Below are positions 1 to 10,721 of a stretch of DNA of 64,000 nucleotides, piece after piece. A program made the position numbers and the translations under genes. Under the pieces are notes generated by a model that worked only from the letters and a program-made list of their open reading frames with translations, was not told the origin of the DNA and ran no database searches. The stretch covers positions 315,501 through 379,500 of the forward strand of contig NC_080060.1 in NCBI RefSeq assembly GCF_026212465.1, in the 5' to 3' direction. The DNA is from Amaranthus tricolor. Its lineage: Eukaryota > Streptophyta > Magnoliopsida > Caryophyllales > Amaranthaceae. Each line of letters begins with the position of its first letter. The first letter of the stretch is position 1.

Positions 1-1193
1 AGCATTAACGCTTCCGCCCCTATTCGATTTGGTTGGGGTAGATAATCCGAACGCTAATCCGACAATCTCTATTGTAAACTGTTAATTTTGATAATGAGAA
101 ATTGTAATTATATAGTATATACTAGAATTAACGAGTATTACTAATACTATTATGAGAAGAAAAACTAACAGTAATAGGCTATAGCTATCAAACTATTATT
201 TATATTTATATAAAACATAATTATTTTTTTCAGAAAAAAAGTTAGTGTTTGAAATTATTGTTCTTAAAAATTAACTTCGACTTAATATTCCACCGGTAAA
301 CACAATTTGCATTCGTAATTATGATTCACAATTAAAAATAAGCTTGTTGGATCATTTTTTTTAATAAATAAAATAACCAATAGACTATACATAGTTTTAT
401 CAAATATATTTCTAAACAATTAGTTTATATGTCAATAAAAAAGACTAATACTTTCAGTTCAACAAATAAATTAAATAAAAAAAAATCAATAGCTAAGAGA
501 CAATAACTATTTACCAAACTAAACATTATATCGTTGTTTTCTTATTTTTCTTTGTAAAATATATTGACATGTCATAATCATGTTTGAAAGATAAGTTAAT
601 TGAGGTTTGTTATTCAATCTATTCATGTTAAATTGTCCACTTGCTACTAAGTCTCACATGTGAGATTGCTTAACATCTCATTTGAAGTATTTTTTTTTTT
701 CTCCCCTTTAAATAACATTTTGTAAAAACAAAACAAATTGTTTTGGCTAATAATATAAGTTCACATTTAAACTAATATCAACTTGTTTGCAAAACAATTT
801 TTACTAGCCACCTCAAAAACAATTCCAAAGAGTAGCACATTTTTTTTGTCATTTTTGTTTGTATTAATATATTATTGATTTTGACAGTTTAAGATTATAT
901 TATATGAATATATTGAAAATTCCTAGAATTATCTTTTGTCAATATTGGAGAACTCACCAACTTTTAGGAGTTCATTTAAGTACTCTCAAATTGGATTAGG
1001 GAAAAAAATGACTCTTCCATTACGTGAAAAGGAGTTTGACTAAAAATAAAATATACTACAATTCTAAATTTTTTTTCCGTCTCCATAGTCTATAGATTCT
1101 CCTCAGTCCTCTCCTTCAAATTCAGTCTCAATCTCTCAGATATTCATCAAGAACTCTTTATAATTTAATTACACATTACAAATAGGCAAAAAC
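1..1193 (+). promoter_or_regulatory. PAT1 upstream region and 5' leader
   Basis: Very AT-rich sequence with no credible open reading frame. From about 1075 to 1190 it becomes CT-rich and free of long A/T runs, which is typical of a plant 5' untranslated leader, and it runs straight into the ATG at 1194. The promoter of the downstream tryptophan gene is therefore inferred to lie within roughly 500-1075. No single TATA box stands out because the whole region is AT-rich. Confidence 0.4.
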
Positions 1194-4100
1194 ATGTTTG
1201 CTTCTTCATCACCAACAATGGCATTATTTCATGGTCAAAGTTCACCAATTTGCTTCTCTAAACCATTTTCAAATCAAACCCAATGTATTTTCCCTACAAT
1301 CAATCAAACATCCCCATTTTCTTCCAAACTGTTCTTCAATCGTCCACTTTTTGCAAGCCATTCGACTCCTATATCTTCATTTTCATCTACGTCTTCATCT
1401 TTCAAAGAGGTTAGCTTTATTTGAAATTTGAATTCATGGGTTTTGGTTTAATTTCAATAAAGTTTTATCCTTTTTGTATCTTTATTTTAATGGGTTTTGG
1501 TTCAATTTCAATGAAGTTTTGTTCTTTTTGCTTGTGATTAAGATTTTAACCCTTTTTTTAAAAAAAATTTAATGGGTTTGATTTGATTTCAATAATGTTT
1601 TGTTCATTTTGCTTTGTGATTGAGATTTTAACTATTTATGGGTATAATTTAATGGGTTTTTGTTTAAATTTTAATGAAATTTACTATGGTTTTCTTGCAG
1701 GTGATTGAGAGTTTAATTGATAAAAATGATTTGTCTGAATATGATGCTGAGAAATCATTGAATTTCTTGCTTGATGATCCAAATGAAGCTCTTATTAGTG
1801 CTTTTCTTGTATTGCTAAGAGCTAAAGGAGAAACCTTTGAAGAAGTAAGGAAATTTCTTCTCAATTTTAGTATTTTGATATCTGTTTATAACCCTTAATC
1901 TCAAATTTGTGCTCAGAATTTTTGCAACTATAACAATGTCAAATATTTAATGCTTTAGCCAACATTGATCAACATAAGAAATTTTGCAATCAAAATTTTG
2001 GGGGAAATAAAAAATTCAACGTTAAAATTGCAAATTTTTATGGGGTTTGACTATTGAGATGACTGATTAAATGAAGGGCTTAATTTGATCCTGCTTAGCA
2101 AAGTTAAGCTTGAAGAGTAGAGCCTTAACCCAGAATTTCTTTCTAAGATCAATAGTTGATGACTTGTGAAGTTGTACTTTTGGAACCCAGAATTTCTCTT
2201 CAACAACGATCTTGATTTTATCAATTCAGAGTGTTATATGATCATAATTGTTAGTATTTGTTAGTTTTTAGTGGTGATGTAGACAACAACAACAACGACA
2301 ACAACAAATTTCATTAACTCAATATCATTAAGCGACTTCTGCATAGGATGAGCTTTTGAGGATCGAATTTACACAGTCTCACCCTTGTTACTTGTCAGTG
2401 ATAACAAAAATTTTGTTTCCGATTGACCCTTAGCTATGTTACTTGGACTCGGATACTAATGTCGGTACTGGTATGTGTCTAAGTGTCAGATACGTCTGAA
2501 TATTCAATTTTACGCCTAAAATGAAGTGTCTATGTGTCATACCAATCTTCGAGCACCAAGGATCAGACAAGAGTACGTGAAGCAAAACAAAGAGTCCAAA
2601 TAACATAGACCCTTAGTAGCAAATATTACAAGCAACTTCAAATGAATTCGAAATCACATGATTTAATGTGCCGGCATGTATATAAAGGAAAAAAAAATTC
2701 TTTTGGGGGGGCATAACGATAAACTGTAGGATTTCTATGACACACTTCGGAATCTTTTTTTTACATTTAATGTGCACAGTACACCTAAAATAATGATTTT
2801 TGGGTTTTTTGTCAAACTGTTTAATTTTTGATATTTTAATTATATTGAAGCCCCCTAATTTGAATTAGTCTAACACAACATCAGCTGCAGCTAGAAATCT
2901 ACTTTGAATGAGTTATCAATTTTAAATTCACTTACTTGTTTCTGTATCTAACATCACTAAGAACCCAACAACCATAACTGTTAGAGTTATCAATTTTGAC
3001 TTTAAGAAATTTAATTCTGCAATTCAAGATCAAGAACACCAATAATCTTAACTTTTTTTGGATTGAATAATCTTTAACTTTGATTGTGTAACTTTATTTG
3101 ATATCCGAAATGATTTACCTGTGTTTCTAATTCCTCGATGGTAATTCGGGATGACAGATAGTTGGACTGGCAAAAGCAATGATGAAACACTGCAAGAGTG
3201 TAGATGGTTTGGATGACATGGTTGATATTGTCGGTACCGGTGGCGATGGTGCAAATACGGTGAACATATCTACCGGCGCCTCCATACTAGCTGCTGCGTG
3301 TGGTGCTAAAGTGGCCAAGGTTCAATCTTATTCTCTACTTCTGCAATCAATGTTGAATCAAAACTAAAAAAAGGTCCTCTACCCCCTTGTGTTGGGGCAA
3401 GAGTCAAGTTTATATTGTGAAATAATGGTACAGGTTGAAAGTTTGTGAAATGTTTCAGCTAAATATGATACTGAAATAGCTTTGTTTTCTGCGTATAAAT
3501 GTCACTGTAACATAATTCGCCAACTATTTTGCCTTTTGAATTCACCAAACAGACTATAATTCACTTTTTCGATCTTCGATTCGTGAGAAGATTAGTGAAT
3601 CATGTAACGATGATAAATACGCATTTGATCGGTTTTGATGATGTGTTGTTGCGTTTTTTTGTTGCAGCAAGGGAACAGATCAAGCTCTTCAGCTTGTGGA
3701 AGTGCAGATGTTTTAGAGGAATTAGGTGTTGCCATTGAGCTGGAACCTGAGGTGTGTCCTTGCTATTTATACTAGTTTTTGTGTTACTTCTCTGTTGCAA
3801 TGCTATCATTTATGTGCTTGCTCCTTATATGACTTTCATAAATGCCATTATGGAATCATTTATGAGCCTTAGGTAGTTGTTAGTTCTGGGTTTTTTGATA
3901 TTTCAGAAGCATTAAACTGGAAAAGCCACCTGTCATGATGCTGTTTGCCTTAGTATGCACAATTTTTTTAGGATGTGTTAGTTACTGACTTACTTCATCT
4001 GTCCAAAATATGTCATTTTAGCTTAAAATTTATGCCGCTAAGATAGAATTGTAATTTCATGATGTTGATAAGTAAAACGAAGCTAGACCATTACTTTCGA

Positions 4101-6291
4101 AATTCGGTGTAACATAATTCGCTACTTAATTAGCCTTTTGAATTCACAATTATGAACCAAATATAGCCCAAATCATTCACAATTCGCTTTTTTCTGATTC
4201 TCTATTAGCAAATCATGTGACACCATAAGTCACTAAGATCTCATTTGTTTTCTTCCGGTGATAACATCAAAATTCAAAAGTATTATTATTTCAATGACTA
4301 GTGAGTAGGGGGTTAAATCTCCCTCATCAATTATTTTTGTTTTCACTGCACATATAGCTTTGATTTACTTGAAAAACATTTGATTTGTTTTAACACCTAT
4401 TAGCCCTAGACCTAGACCCAAAAAACTCTAATCTTGTTATTACAATATCATATAGCAAATCCACTACATTTTATGGTTGTAGTCTTTTAGAGCCGTGCAC
4501 GAAGCAGTATATAATAGTTGATAACCAAATGTCTGAAACTAGTATCCTAATTGAGGAACTAAGCTTATGATATTGAGTAGGAGTATTTGTTTGTATATAC
4601 AAGACATTTTTTTTTCTAGCCTCCATTCACTACTTGGAAAACAATGTTATTCAGTCATTGTAGCTTTTAGAATATTGTCTGTCATCTTCTGCTAGAAACT
4701 TGCATAACAGAGGCATCAAGGCAAACAATTACCATTCTTAGGTAACACTTGATGTGCAATGCACAATCACCTGCGTTTTGGTTAATACTTAAATTTGTTG
4801 GAAGTTTGCACCTATATATACTGAATTTCTATTATATCTCAATCTAATATTCTAATATTACTTAAGTTATTATTTTTTTTACTTTTCTCCTACCCTCTTG
4901 ATTAGGGAATAAGAAAATGTTTGGCAGAAGCAGGAATTGGGTTCATGATGTCTCCAACTTACCATCCTGCCATGAAGGTTGTTAGACCAATCAGGAAGCA
5001 GCTAAAAATCAAAACTGTGTTTAACATATTAGGTCCGATGTTAAATCCAGCTCGAGTTCCTTTTGCAGTTGTTGGAGTTTATTCCGAAGATATGGTAAGT
5101 CGACATTTTAGCACGTGAGTCATTGTTCGTTGAAATTGAATGTTTTGTTTTACTGATGTGCATTTCTTTCTTTCCTAGGTTGCTAAAATGGCCATGGCCC
5201 TTCAAAGATTTGGCATGAAGAGGGCATTGGTAGTGCACTCCGAAGGATTGGATGAAATGAGCCCTATGGGTAATGCCCTCGTTTTATAGAGTATTTTTGT
5301 ACAACCTGTATTTATAAATTTACGTTTTTGTGAAGCTCGTACATTCTATTAACTAAAATGATTGAAATTGCAGGCCCAGGAATGATTCTTGACGTGACTC
5401 CGGAGAGAATAGACAAATTTTCTTTTGATCCATGTAAGAATTTATCAGAATTTGTTTCTATGCCTTCCCTTTTGTAAAAAGAACCAAATTTCACGACTTT
5501 ACCCTGTGTTAATTGGCAGTGGAATTTGGCATACCTCGCTGCACGGTGAAGGATTTGCGAGGAGGTGGACCGGAGTACAACGCAATGGTTCTGAAATCTG
5601 TACTAGGAGGAGAGACAGGATCCATAGCAGATGCATTTGTGAGTACAGCCTTTTTAGTTTTTACTATATTGCACATTACACGTAGACCGTAGAGGTTCTC
5701 AAATCCGACCAGGGGGACCCGGTCTGAACAAGCCTGTACAATTGACGAAAACTGAAACCTGGTCCAAAGTCAAGTGGACTTATCCCATAAAGCCCAATTT
5801 TTGGGCCTGACGGCCAGACCTATGGGCTATCGGCTATCAGGTAGTTTATGAATTCAAGATGAATCATTATTTTTAGGTTGTATTCCCTATTCCTGTTTTC
5901 GTTGGGTACCATTCTAAATGTCGAGTAACAATGTGACTAAAATAAACCATTACAGAAGAAGCTTTTTTCATACATCATTTCGTTATCTATCAGTTAAATA
6001 ATATTGATTATGGTTTATTGTGTTACAAAACTAGGTACTAAATGCCGCTGCTGCGCTCTTGGTTAGTGGAAAAGTCAAGACACTGGGTGAAGGAGTAGCT
6101 CTTGCTCGTGAAACACAAAAATCTGGCAAAGCTTTAAAAACATTGGAATCATGGATAGATGTATCAAATGTAAGAAAAGTGGACTACGTTTCTCAAATTT
6201 CTTTTTGTGAGTTCATACTCTTAATTTTTATTAACATTAAAATTTTGCTATGTTACAGAAAATGAAAGAAGCTGCAATTGTGGCGGCTTAA
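1194..6291 (+). CDS. PAT1: anthranilate phosphoribosyltransferase, plastid (10 exons)
   Basis: Transfers phosphoribose from PRPP to anthranilate, making phosphoribosylanthranilate in plastid tryptophan synthesis. Exons read by eye: 1194-1409, 1701-1844, 3158-3319, 3668-3751, 4906-5094, 5179-5269, 5374-5433, 5520-5638, 6035-6169, 6259-6291. All introns are GT..AG, all phases agree, and the product is about 410 aa. Residues 1-70 are rich in Ser/Thr/Phe and poor in acidic residues, as in a plastid transit peptide. The PRPP-binding glycine loop GTGGD is at about 146-150, and the family signature [15 protein letters not shown] at about 174-188. The GPMLNPA block is in exon 5 and the RGGGPEYNA block in exon 8. 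Start: first ATG after the CT-rich leader; a second in-frame ATG lies eight codons on. Intron 2 (1845-3157) carries nested transposons. The neighbour downstream (DPH7) is convergent. Confidence 0.95.
2281..2655 (-). repeat. Au-like SINE in PAT1 intron 2, split by a MITE
   Basis: Read on the minus strand, the element ends in a GTT-type repeat tail (plus-strand AAC repeats at 2283-2306). It carries the module recognisable from plant Au-type SINEs: an 'acaagggt(g/a)agactg' block followed by a degenerate 'cgcttaatg' block. Its other part (2608-2655, plus-strand 'tagcaaatattacaagcaacttc') is separated from the tail side by the inserted element at 2434-2607. Related copies lie at 10150, 24385, 49113, 51625, 52560 and 62340, which allowed the family to be recognised by comparison inside this window. 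Confidence 0.6.
2434..2607. mobile_element. MULE-type MITE with 9-bp target duplication
   Basis: The left end TATGTTACTTGGACTC and the right end GAGTCCAAATAACATA are inverted repeats with one mismatch in 16. The element is flanked on both sides by GACCCTTAG (2425-2433 and 2608-2616), a perfect 9-bp direct repeat of the size made by Mutator-like transposases. It has no coding capacity. It sits inside the SINE at 2281-2655, so it is the younger insertion. Family members are at 48583-48755 and, degraded, near 33125-33262. Confidence 0.8.
3505..4235 (+). repeat. related repeat copies in PAT1 introns 3 and 4
   Basis: About 110 bp at 3508-3612 (intron 3) and at 4108-4222 (intron 4) share a common order of words: 'gtaacataattcgc', 'gccttttgaattca', 'attcacttttt/attcgctttttt', 'gattc', 'aatcatgt'. 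They flank exon 4 in direct orientation. No terminal repeats or target duplications are visible. They look like two copies of an uncharacterised dispersed repeat. Confidence 0.45.
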
Positions 6292-6685
6292 CTCAACTAA
6301 ACACCCTTTACCATATGTCCTGTGACTTTTACCATATTTTCTGTATGAGGAAGCAATGTTGTAAATTTCAGAGCTTGAAATCATGTATTGTTTCTTGTGA
6401 GCATCATTGTATTACTACAAAGTTTTTATTGCTTGCAGTTTTTGGTTACTGCTACATGAAAATGAAATCACGATAAAGAAATAAACAATACAAAGCATAA
6501 GATGTTTCTGAAATTCATCCTTTGTAACTAGTTGTTTTTTCTTGTACTAAATTCATCTCTATCTCTATATGAAAGAACATATTGATTCTAATTAATGACA
6601 TGAGAAGGAGCATTTATTTACTTAGAAGACTTGACAAACAGACATAAATTCAGACAATTAAATTTAGCAAAAGTTACATTTCAAT

Positions 6686-6881
6686 AGAGGAGTGTCAGAC
6701 CCTTGCAGTAGCGCAAGGCATGGACCTTGCTTGAAGATCCCAAGTGCAAGCACTTGTGGTGGGTCTTCACTCTTGAAAATTTAATTTAATATCATTGTGT
6801 ACCATTGGCCCACGTATCAAATATTAAACTGATAAGAACAGATTCTACGCCTGATCTTAGCCAAAAGGCCCAGAAAGGTAT
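6686..6881 (-). ncRNA. U2 snRNA gene copy, divergent (possibly pseudogene)
   Basis: The reverse complement begins ATACCTTTCT, then gives the U2 landmark GGCCTTTTGGCTAAGATCA and TGTTCTTATCAGTTTAATAT, then a GTGGGCCAATGG hairpin region and the 3' CTACTGCAAGGGTCTG block. The length is close to the roughly 196 nt usual in plants. Differences from the conserved U2 5' domain are visible: CTCGG reads CTGGG, and the branch-site pairing segment GTGTAGTATC reads GCGTAGAATC. The Sm-site region is degenerate (AAATTTTC). The promoter element at 6946-6956 is intact, so transcription is possible, but these core changes argue for a variant or pseudogene. Confidence 0.75.
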
Positions 6882-6945
6882 GAGTTTAAACTTAAAGCCC
6901 TTGACTTTTTATATTGAAGTTGTACTGATACAAATTATAGATCTT

Positions 6946-6956
6946 CGATGTGGGAT
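6946..6956 (-). promoter_or_regulatory. snRNA upstream sequence element (USE)
   Basis: The minus strand reads ATCCCACATCG, matching the plant snRNA upstream element RTCCCACATCG. A TATA-like stretch (minus-strand AATATAAAAAG, about 6907-6917) lies roughly 30 bp closer to the U2 start at 6881. That USE-to-TATA spacing is the one associated with RNA polymerase II snRNA genes in plants. Confidence 0.75.
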
Positions 6957-7307
6957 TCAGCCTTTACTTAGTAATAAACTAATAGTATTAATGGAGATGC
7001 TATAGCATTATGGAAGGTTCTATTATCATATATCAGAATTACTTATCTTTATTTTCATGCATGAAAAATTACATCACAGGAGAAAATTGATAATCAATCT
7101 ATCTATTAGCTTTATTTCACAACATTCATAAGCATCCATGAAAGAATTACAATAGCAAAGTATATACTTACATTCAAATACTTTTACTTGGATCTGAAAA
7201 TGGCTTCCAGATCTTTGTATGAACTCCAAGTCTTGACTTAAAATCAGAAAATGAAGTCTTTGATGATGAACTAACATTCCCATAATCCCATTCCCTCGCC
7301 AAAAGTA

Positions 7308-7415
7308 TTACTGCTTAAACAAAGAGTTCCACTCGTTGCAGATTAATGCAAGAAATCCTAACAAAAACAGACACAGCATGAATATGCCAACTGCTCTCTC
7401 AGCTCCAGTAGACAT
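7308..7415 (-). CDS. possible 35-residue membrane peptide ORF
   Basis: A short reading frame from ATG (7415-7413) to TAA (7308-7310). The peptide has a polar start (MSTGAERA), a strongly hydrophobic stretch at about residues 9-26 and a short polar end (NEWNSLFKQ), so it could be a single-pass membrane peptide. No family is recognised. Upstream reading frames contain stops. It may be chance, or the last exon of an unrecognised transcript between the U2 copy and DPH7. Confidence 0.18.
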   Translation of the reverse strand: MSTGAERAVGIFMLCLFLLGFLALICNEWNSLFKQ

Positions 7416-8222
7416 TTCTCAGTCTAGAATAGCCAAGCAAGCTGCAAACAAACCCATTTCACAAGCAATAGAGATCATGATCTCATTCTCAACTATATTC
7501 CACCTTTTTTCCTGGATAAAAGGCTTCTTGAGAACCAGGAAGAAAAGTTGGAAAGAAGTAATGCATAGCATGATAGTAGGACACTTAGAACATGATTTTT
7601 AGAAGTATAAACCAGCTAAAATTCCAAGTTAAAACAGCCTAGTGTATTCAAGTAAGGTATTGTAGATTCTCAGGATGCCTTCATGAATGAAAGGTGCTTC
7701 TGCACCCTCGGTCTCATCTTCAGAAGTAATGATTCAGACAGTAGGCATGTCAGTCCCACTGGTGGTCAACGACTCAACTGGTCATCGATAACAATCATAG
7801 CACGTACTTTGATTGGACTCATAAATCTACGGATACAGGACTAACCTTTTGTCGTATTCAAGTTCTTCCCCTTCAAATTTTTGAGCAATTTTCATGTTCC
7901 CTTGAGCAGCTTCTGTTTCCAACCAACCAGAGGCAATTTGATCTATAGAACTTGGCAGTTTGCAGAACCAAAAGCGAGTTCCGATAGTCAATCTTGCATA
8001 TTTCTCGTTAATCTATCCACTTGTAATCTAGAAGGTAAATTATAGATGATTTTTTTTGGGAAAATAATATCAATGAAAAAAATTCTTTCACAAAGCAATC
8101 ATGTAATATAAAAATATCCGAACCTCGTTCGAACAGCCATACATAGTCTAGATGACTCCAAAACATAATTTAAAATCCGATTTGATTTTACAATTACAAA
8201 TTCAGAGATCGAAACAACAGCG

Positions 8223-9481
8223 TCAAGCAAGAATATCGGCCTCAGTAATCCAGACTCGAAGAAGTCTATCATAAAACGAGCAAGTAGCCACCACATTACC
8301 CTCTTTCTTCCCTTCCTGATCTGGCCTTTTTCGCTGCCAATCTGCTCCATAGGCAAGCGAGCCGTGCTTATTATATGTCTCAATTACTTTCAGATTTCCA
8401 TTGTTTATTTTAACAATGGAAAAGCCATTATGCATACAAGCTGCCAACACGAGGCCATTAATGTGAGGATGATTCTTAATCCTCCAAACTCCGCCCCCTA
8501 AACAGATGGAAGTTTCGTGGACTGGCTTTGAGATAGACCTGACATCCCAGACCCTTAATTGTTCATCATAGCTACCGGTAAGTAAAGAACATGGATCATG
8601 AGGGTTCTTCACAATGCAACAAATCCCCATTTTGTGGACCTTCGAGTTTCGAAATGCTGGTATAGAAGTATCACTTCTCAAATCCCAACCAATGAATTTG
8701 CAATCATCTGAACCAGTGTACACAACAGATGGCTGATGGGGGTCAAAGGAAGCCGCCCATACCTCAAAGTCATGAGCTTTCCATTGTTGATCTTCAATGA
8801 GTTGTGATTCTGCAAGAGATGCAACAGAGACGGAACCATCAGAAAGCCCGACTGTAAGTGATGTGGCTAAGGGGTTCCAATCCAAGCAAAGGCACATTGA
8901 GGAGCTGATTTGAACACCACAGCTCTCTTTAAGTAAGGTTCCTGCATTGCAAAAACAACACAAAAAATAACACTGAATTCATAAGTATGGCGGATCTAGA
9001 AAACATATTTTGTGGGGTCGAATTGCAATTATAAAAATTTGGAGTGAATTTATAAGAAGATATACAAATATCTTGAATTTAATACAAGTTTTTAAAATTT
9101 TGAGTTTAAAGTGGGGTCAAACGACCCTCAATTTACAAGATGGTTCCACAACTGTTTACTATATCACTTAATAACCTTCTGCATCACAAGAGTTACCTCT
9201 GCAAGAACAACAATATCTTGTGCATTATCTCCTTTTCCTATGGCAAAACCACAGTATGTCCACTAATTAAGCTAGTAATTGACCATCTACGGTCTATACC
9301 CCATGAAATCATTTGACAATAGACACATTATGCTCTACTCCTCTGCTCTTTAAATTTCCTACTTGAAGGGACATGTTGTGAGGGACCTTTAGTAAAAAAA
9401 CTCAAAGGGGCAGATGAAATATACATCTTTTTGAAAGCATACAAAATTTAACAAAAAAAATTGATTCCAAAACCATAATTC

Positions 9482-9523
<42 letters not shown>

Positions 9524-10721
9524 AGACAGTAATCACTAATTAGCACAAAGATAGCTTTTTTCACATGAGAAAGACCATGAAACATGTTGTAAAAAGCAAT
9601 AACAATATTTTCAATTGACATGAAATAAAAAAAAATGTTCTTTTGAGATGATAAAGGCAATAACTGAGAATGTTCAACTCATTTAGCTACTACGGTACTA
9701 CCTAACATCATTAATATACATTTTTAATGGGACCAAAAATTTGTACTTTTTGATTTCAAATTCTAATAAACTAAATTATAGTGACTCAATGATTTATATG
9801 TAGTATTAAATTCGTGTTAATCTTGTGAAGTTGCAAATGATTGCTACCAAGAAGTTAATAGAAATTCAGAACAAATCATGTTAAGAGTATACCATAAACT
9901 TAAGCTTTAACTTTTGGTTGAGTTAGTTTCTTAATATGGTATCAGAGTCAACGCGACAAAAAGCTCACAAGTTCGAATCTCGTCTCAAATTCATGTGAAA
10001 TATTTCGCGCTAGGTATGACGAGAGTTTGTGATGCATCCACCCTTCTACCCCAAAGGGCACTCGTATGATGGGTGTGTTAAGAGTATACAAAATATCCTA
10101 GAGCCTCAACCATCAGCTTAAGTTTTTGGTTGAGTTGGTTCCCCGACAAATCTCATGTTATCTTAACTAACAATGGTAAAGTTGCGTACATCCAACCCCA
10201 AAGCTCATCCTGGTGGAGGCCATTTATTGCATTTGGGGTAATAGAATGTTCTTGTAGACTTGTAGAGTTGTAGTGTCTAGCAATACATCATTAGCATTTA
10301 GCTCCTACAAGGTATGAAGTACATACAGGTTCAAACTTCAAATGAAAGTAATTATTATCTAAAATAGTAAAAGCTAAAAAAAATCAAATCAACCTGACAA
10401 ACTTGATCCATTTGAAGAACACTCAAGCTCATGAATCCTCAAACACCCAGCAGCATCAGCTTGAGCAATCAAGGGACTCACCCCATCTTGAACTGGGTTC
10501 CATTTGATATCAAAAATTCCAGCAGTTTCAACATCGCCAATTTGATTGATACTACGGCTACTACCATTAACATCAAACAATGAAATACTCCCAGCTCGAC
10601 TTGGCTGATCACCCTCTTGTAAAGTGTATGTAGTAGCAGCTAGAATGTTCTGGAACCCACTGTGGGGACAAAACTCGACACAATCAGCATTCCCATCAAG
10701 GTAACAGTGCCCAATATCCAT
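8223..10721 (-). CDS. DPH7: WD40 diphthine methyltransferase (DPH7/WDR85-like), 2 exons
   Basis: Predicted to demethylate methylated diphthine on translation elongation factor 2, the step before the final amidation in diphthamide synthesis; acts in the cytosol. Exon 1 is 10394-10721 and exon 2 is 8223-8941, joined in phase 1 across a GT..AG intron, giving about 348 aa. WD-repeat signatures are visible in exon 2: GSDDCKFIGWDLRS, GSYDEQLRVWDVRS and a final CSFYDRLLRVW close to the C terminus. This matches the overall pattern of the DPH7 family rather than generic WD40 scaffolds. The start MDIGHCYLDG is the first ATG of the frame. The intron (8942-10393) carries an AT microsatellite, a TRIM and a SINE piece. 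The gene is convergent with PAT1. Confidence 0.88.
9485..9521. repeat. (AT)n microsatellite in DPH7 intron
   Basis: About 37 bp of uninterrupted AT dinucleotides. It is probably length-variable between individuals. Confidence 0.95.
9879..10148 (+). mobile_element. TRIM (miniature LTR retrotransposon) in DPH7 intron
   Basis: Two short terminal repeats, 9879-9936 and 10076-10148, both begin TGTTAAGAGTATAC and share a GGTTGAGTT(A/G)GTT core. The left repeat is followed at once by TGGTATCAGAG, the primer-binding site matching initiator tRNA-Met. A G-rich tract (ATGATGGGTG) directly precedes the right repeat, as a polypurine tract would. Flanks AATCA (9874-9878) and AATCT (10149-10153) look like a 5-bp target duplication with one change. 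The element is about 270 bp with no coding capacity, which is the definition of a TRIM. Confidence 0.82.
10150..10290 (+). repeat. SINE 3' fragment (Au-like) in DPH7 intron
   Basis: Contains 'aatggtaaagttgcgtacatcc' and 'ggcatttggggtaatagaatgtt'-like blocks (here gcatttggggtaatagaat) shared with copies at 24385 and 62340. It lies immediately after the TRIM, so the TRIM probably inserted into or beside it. Confidence 0.5.
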
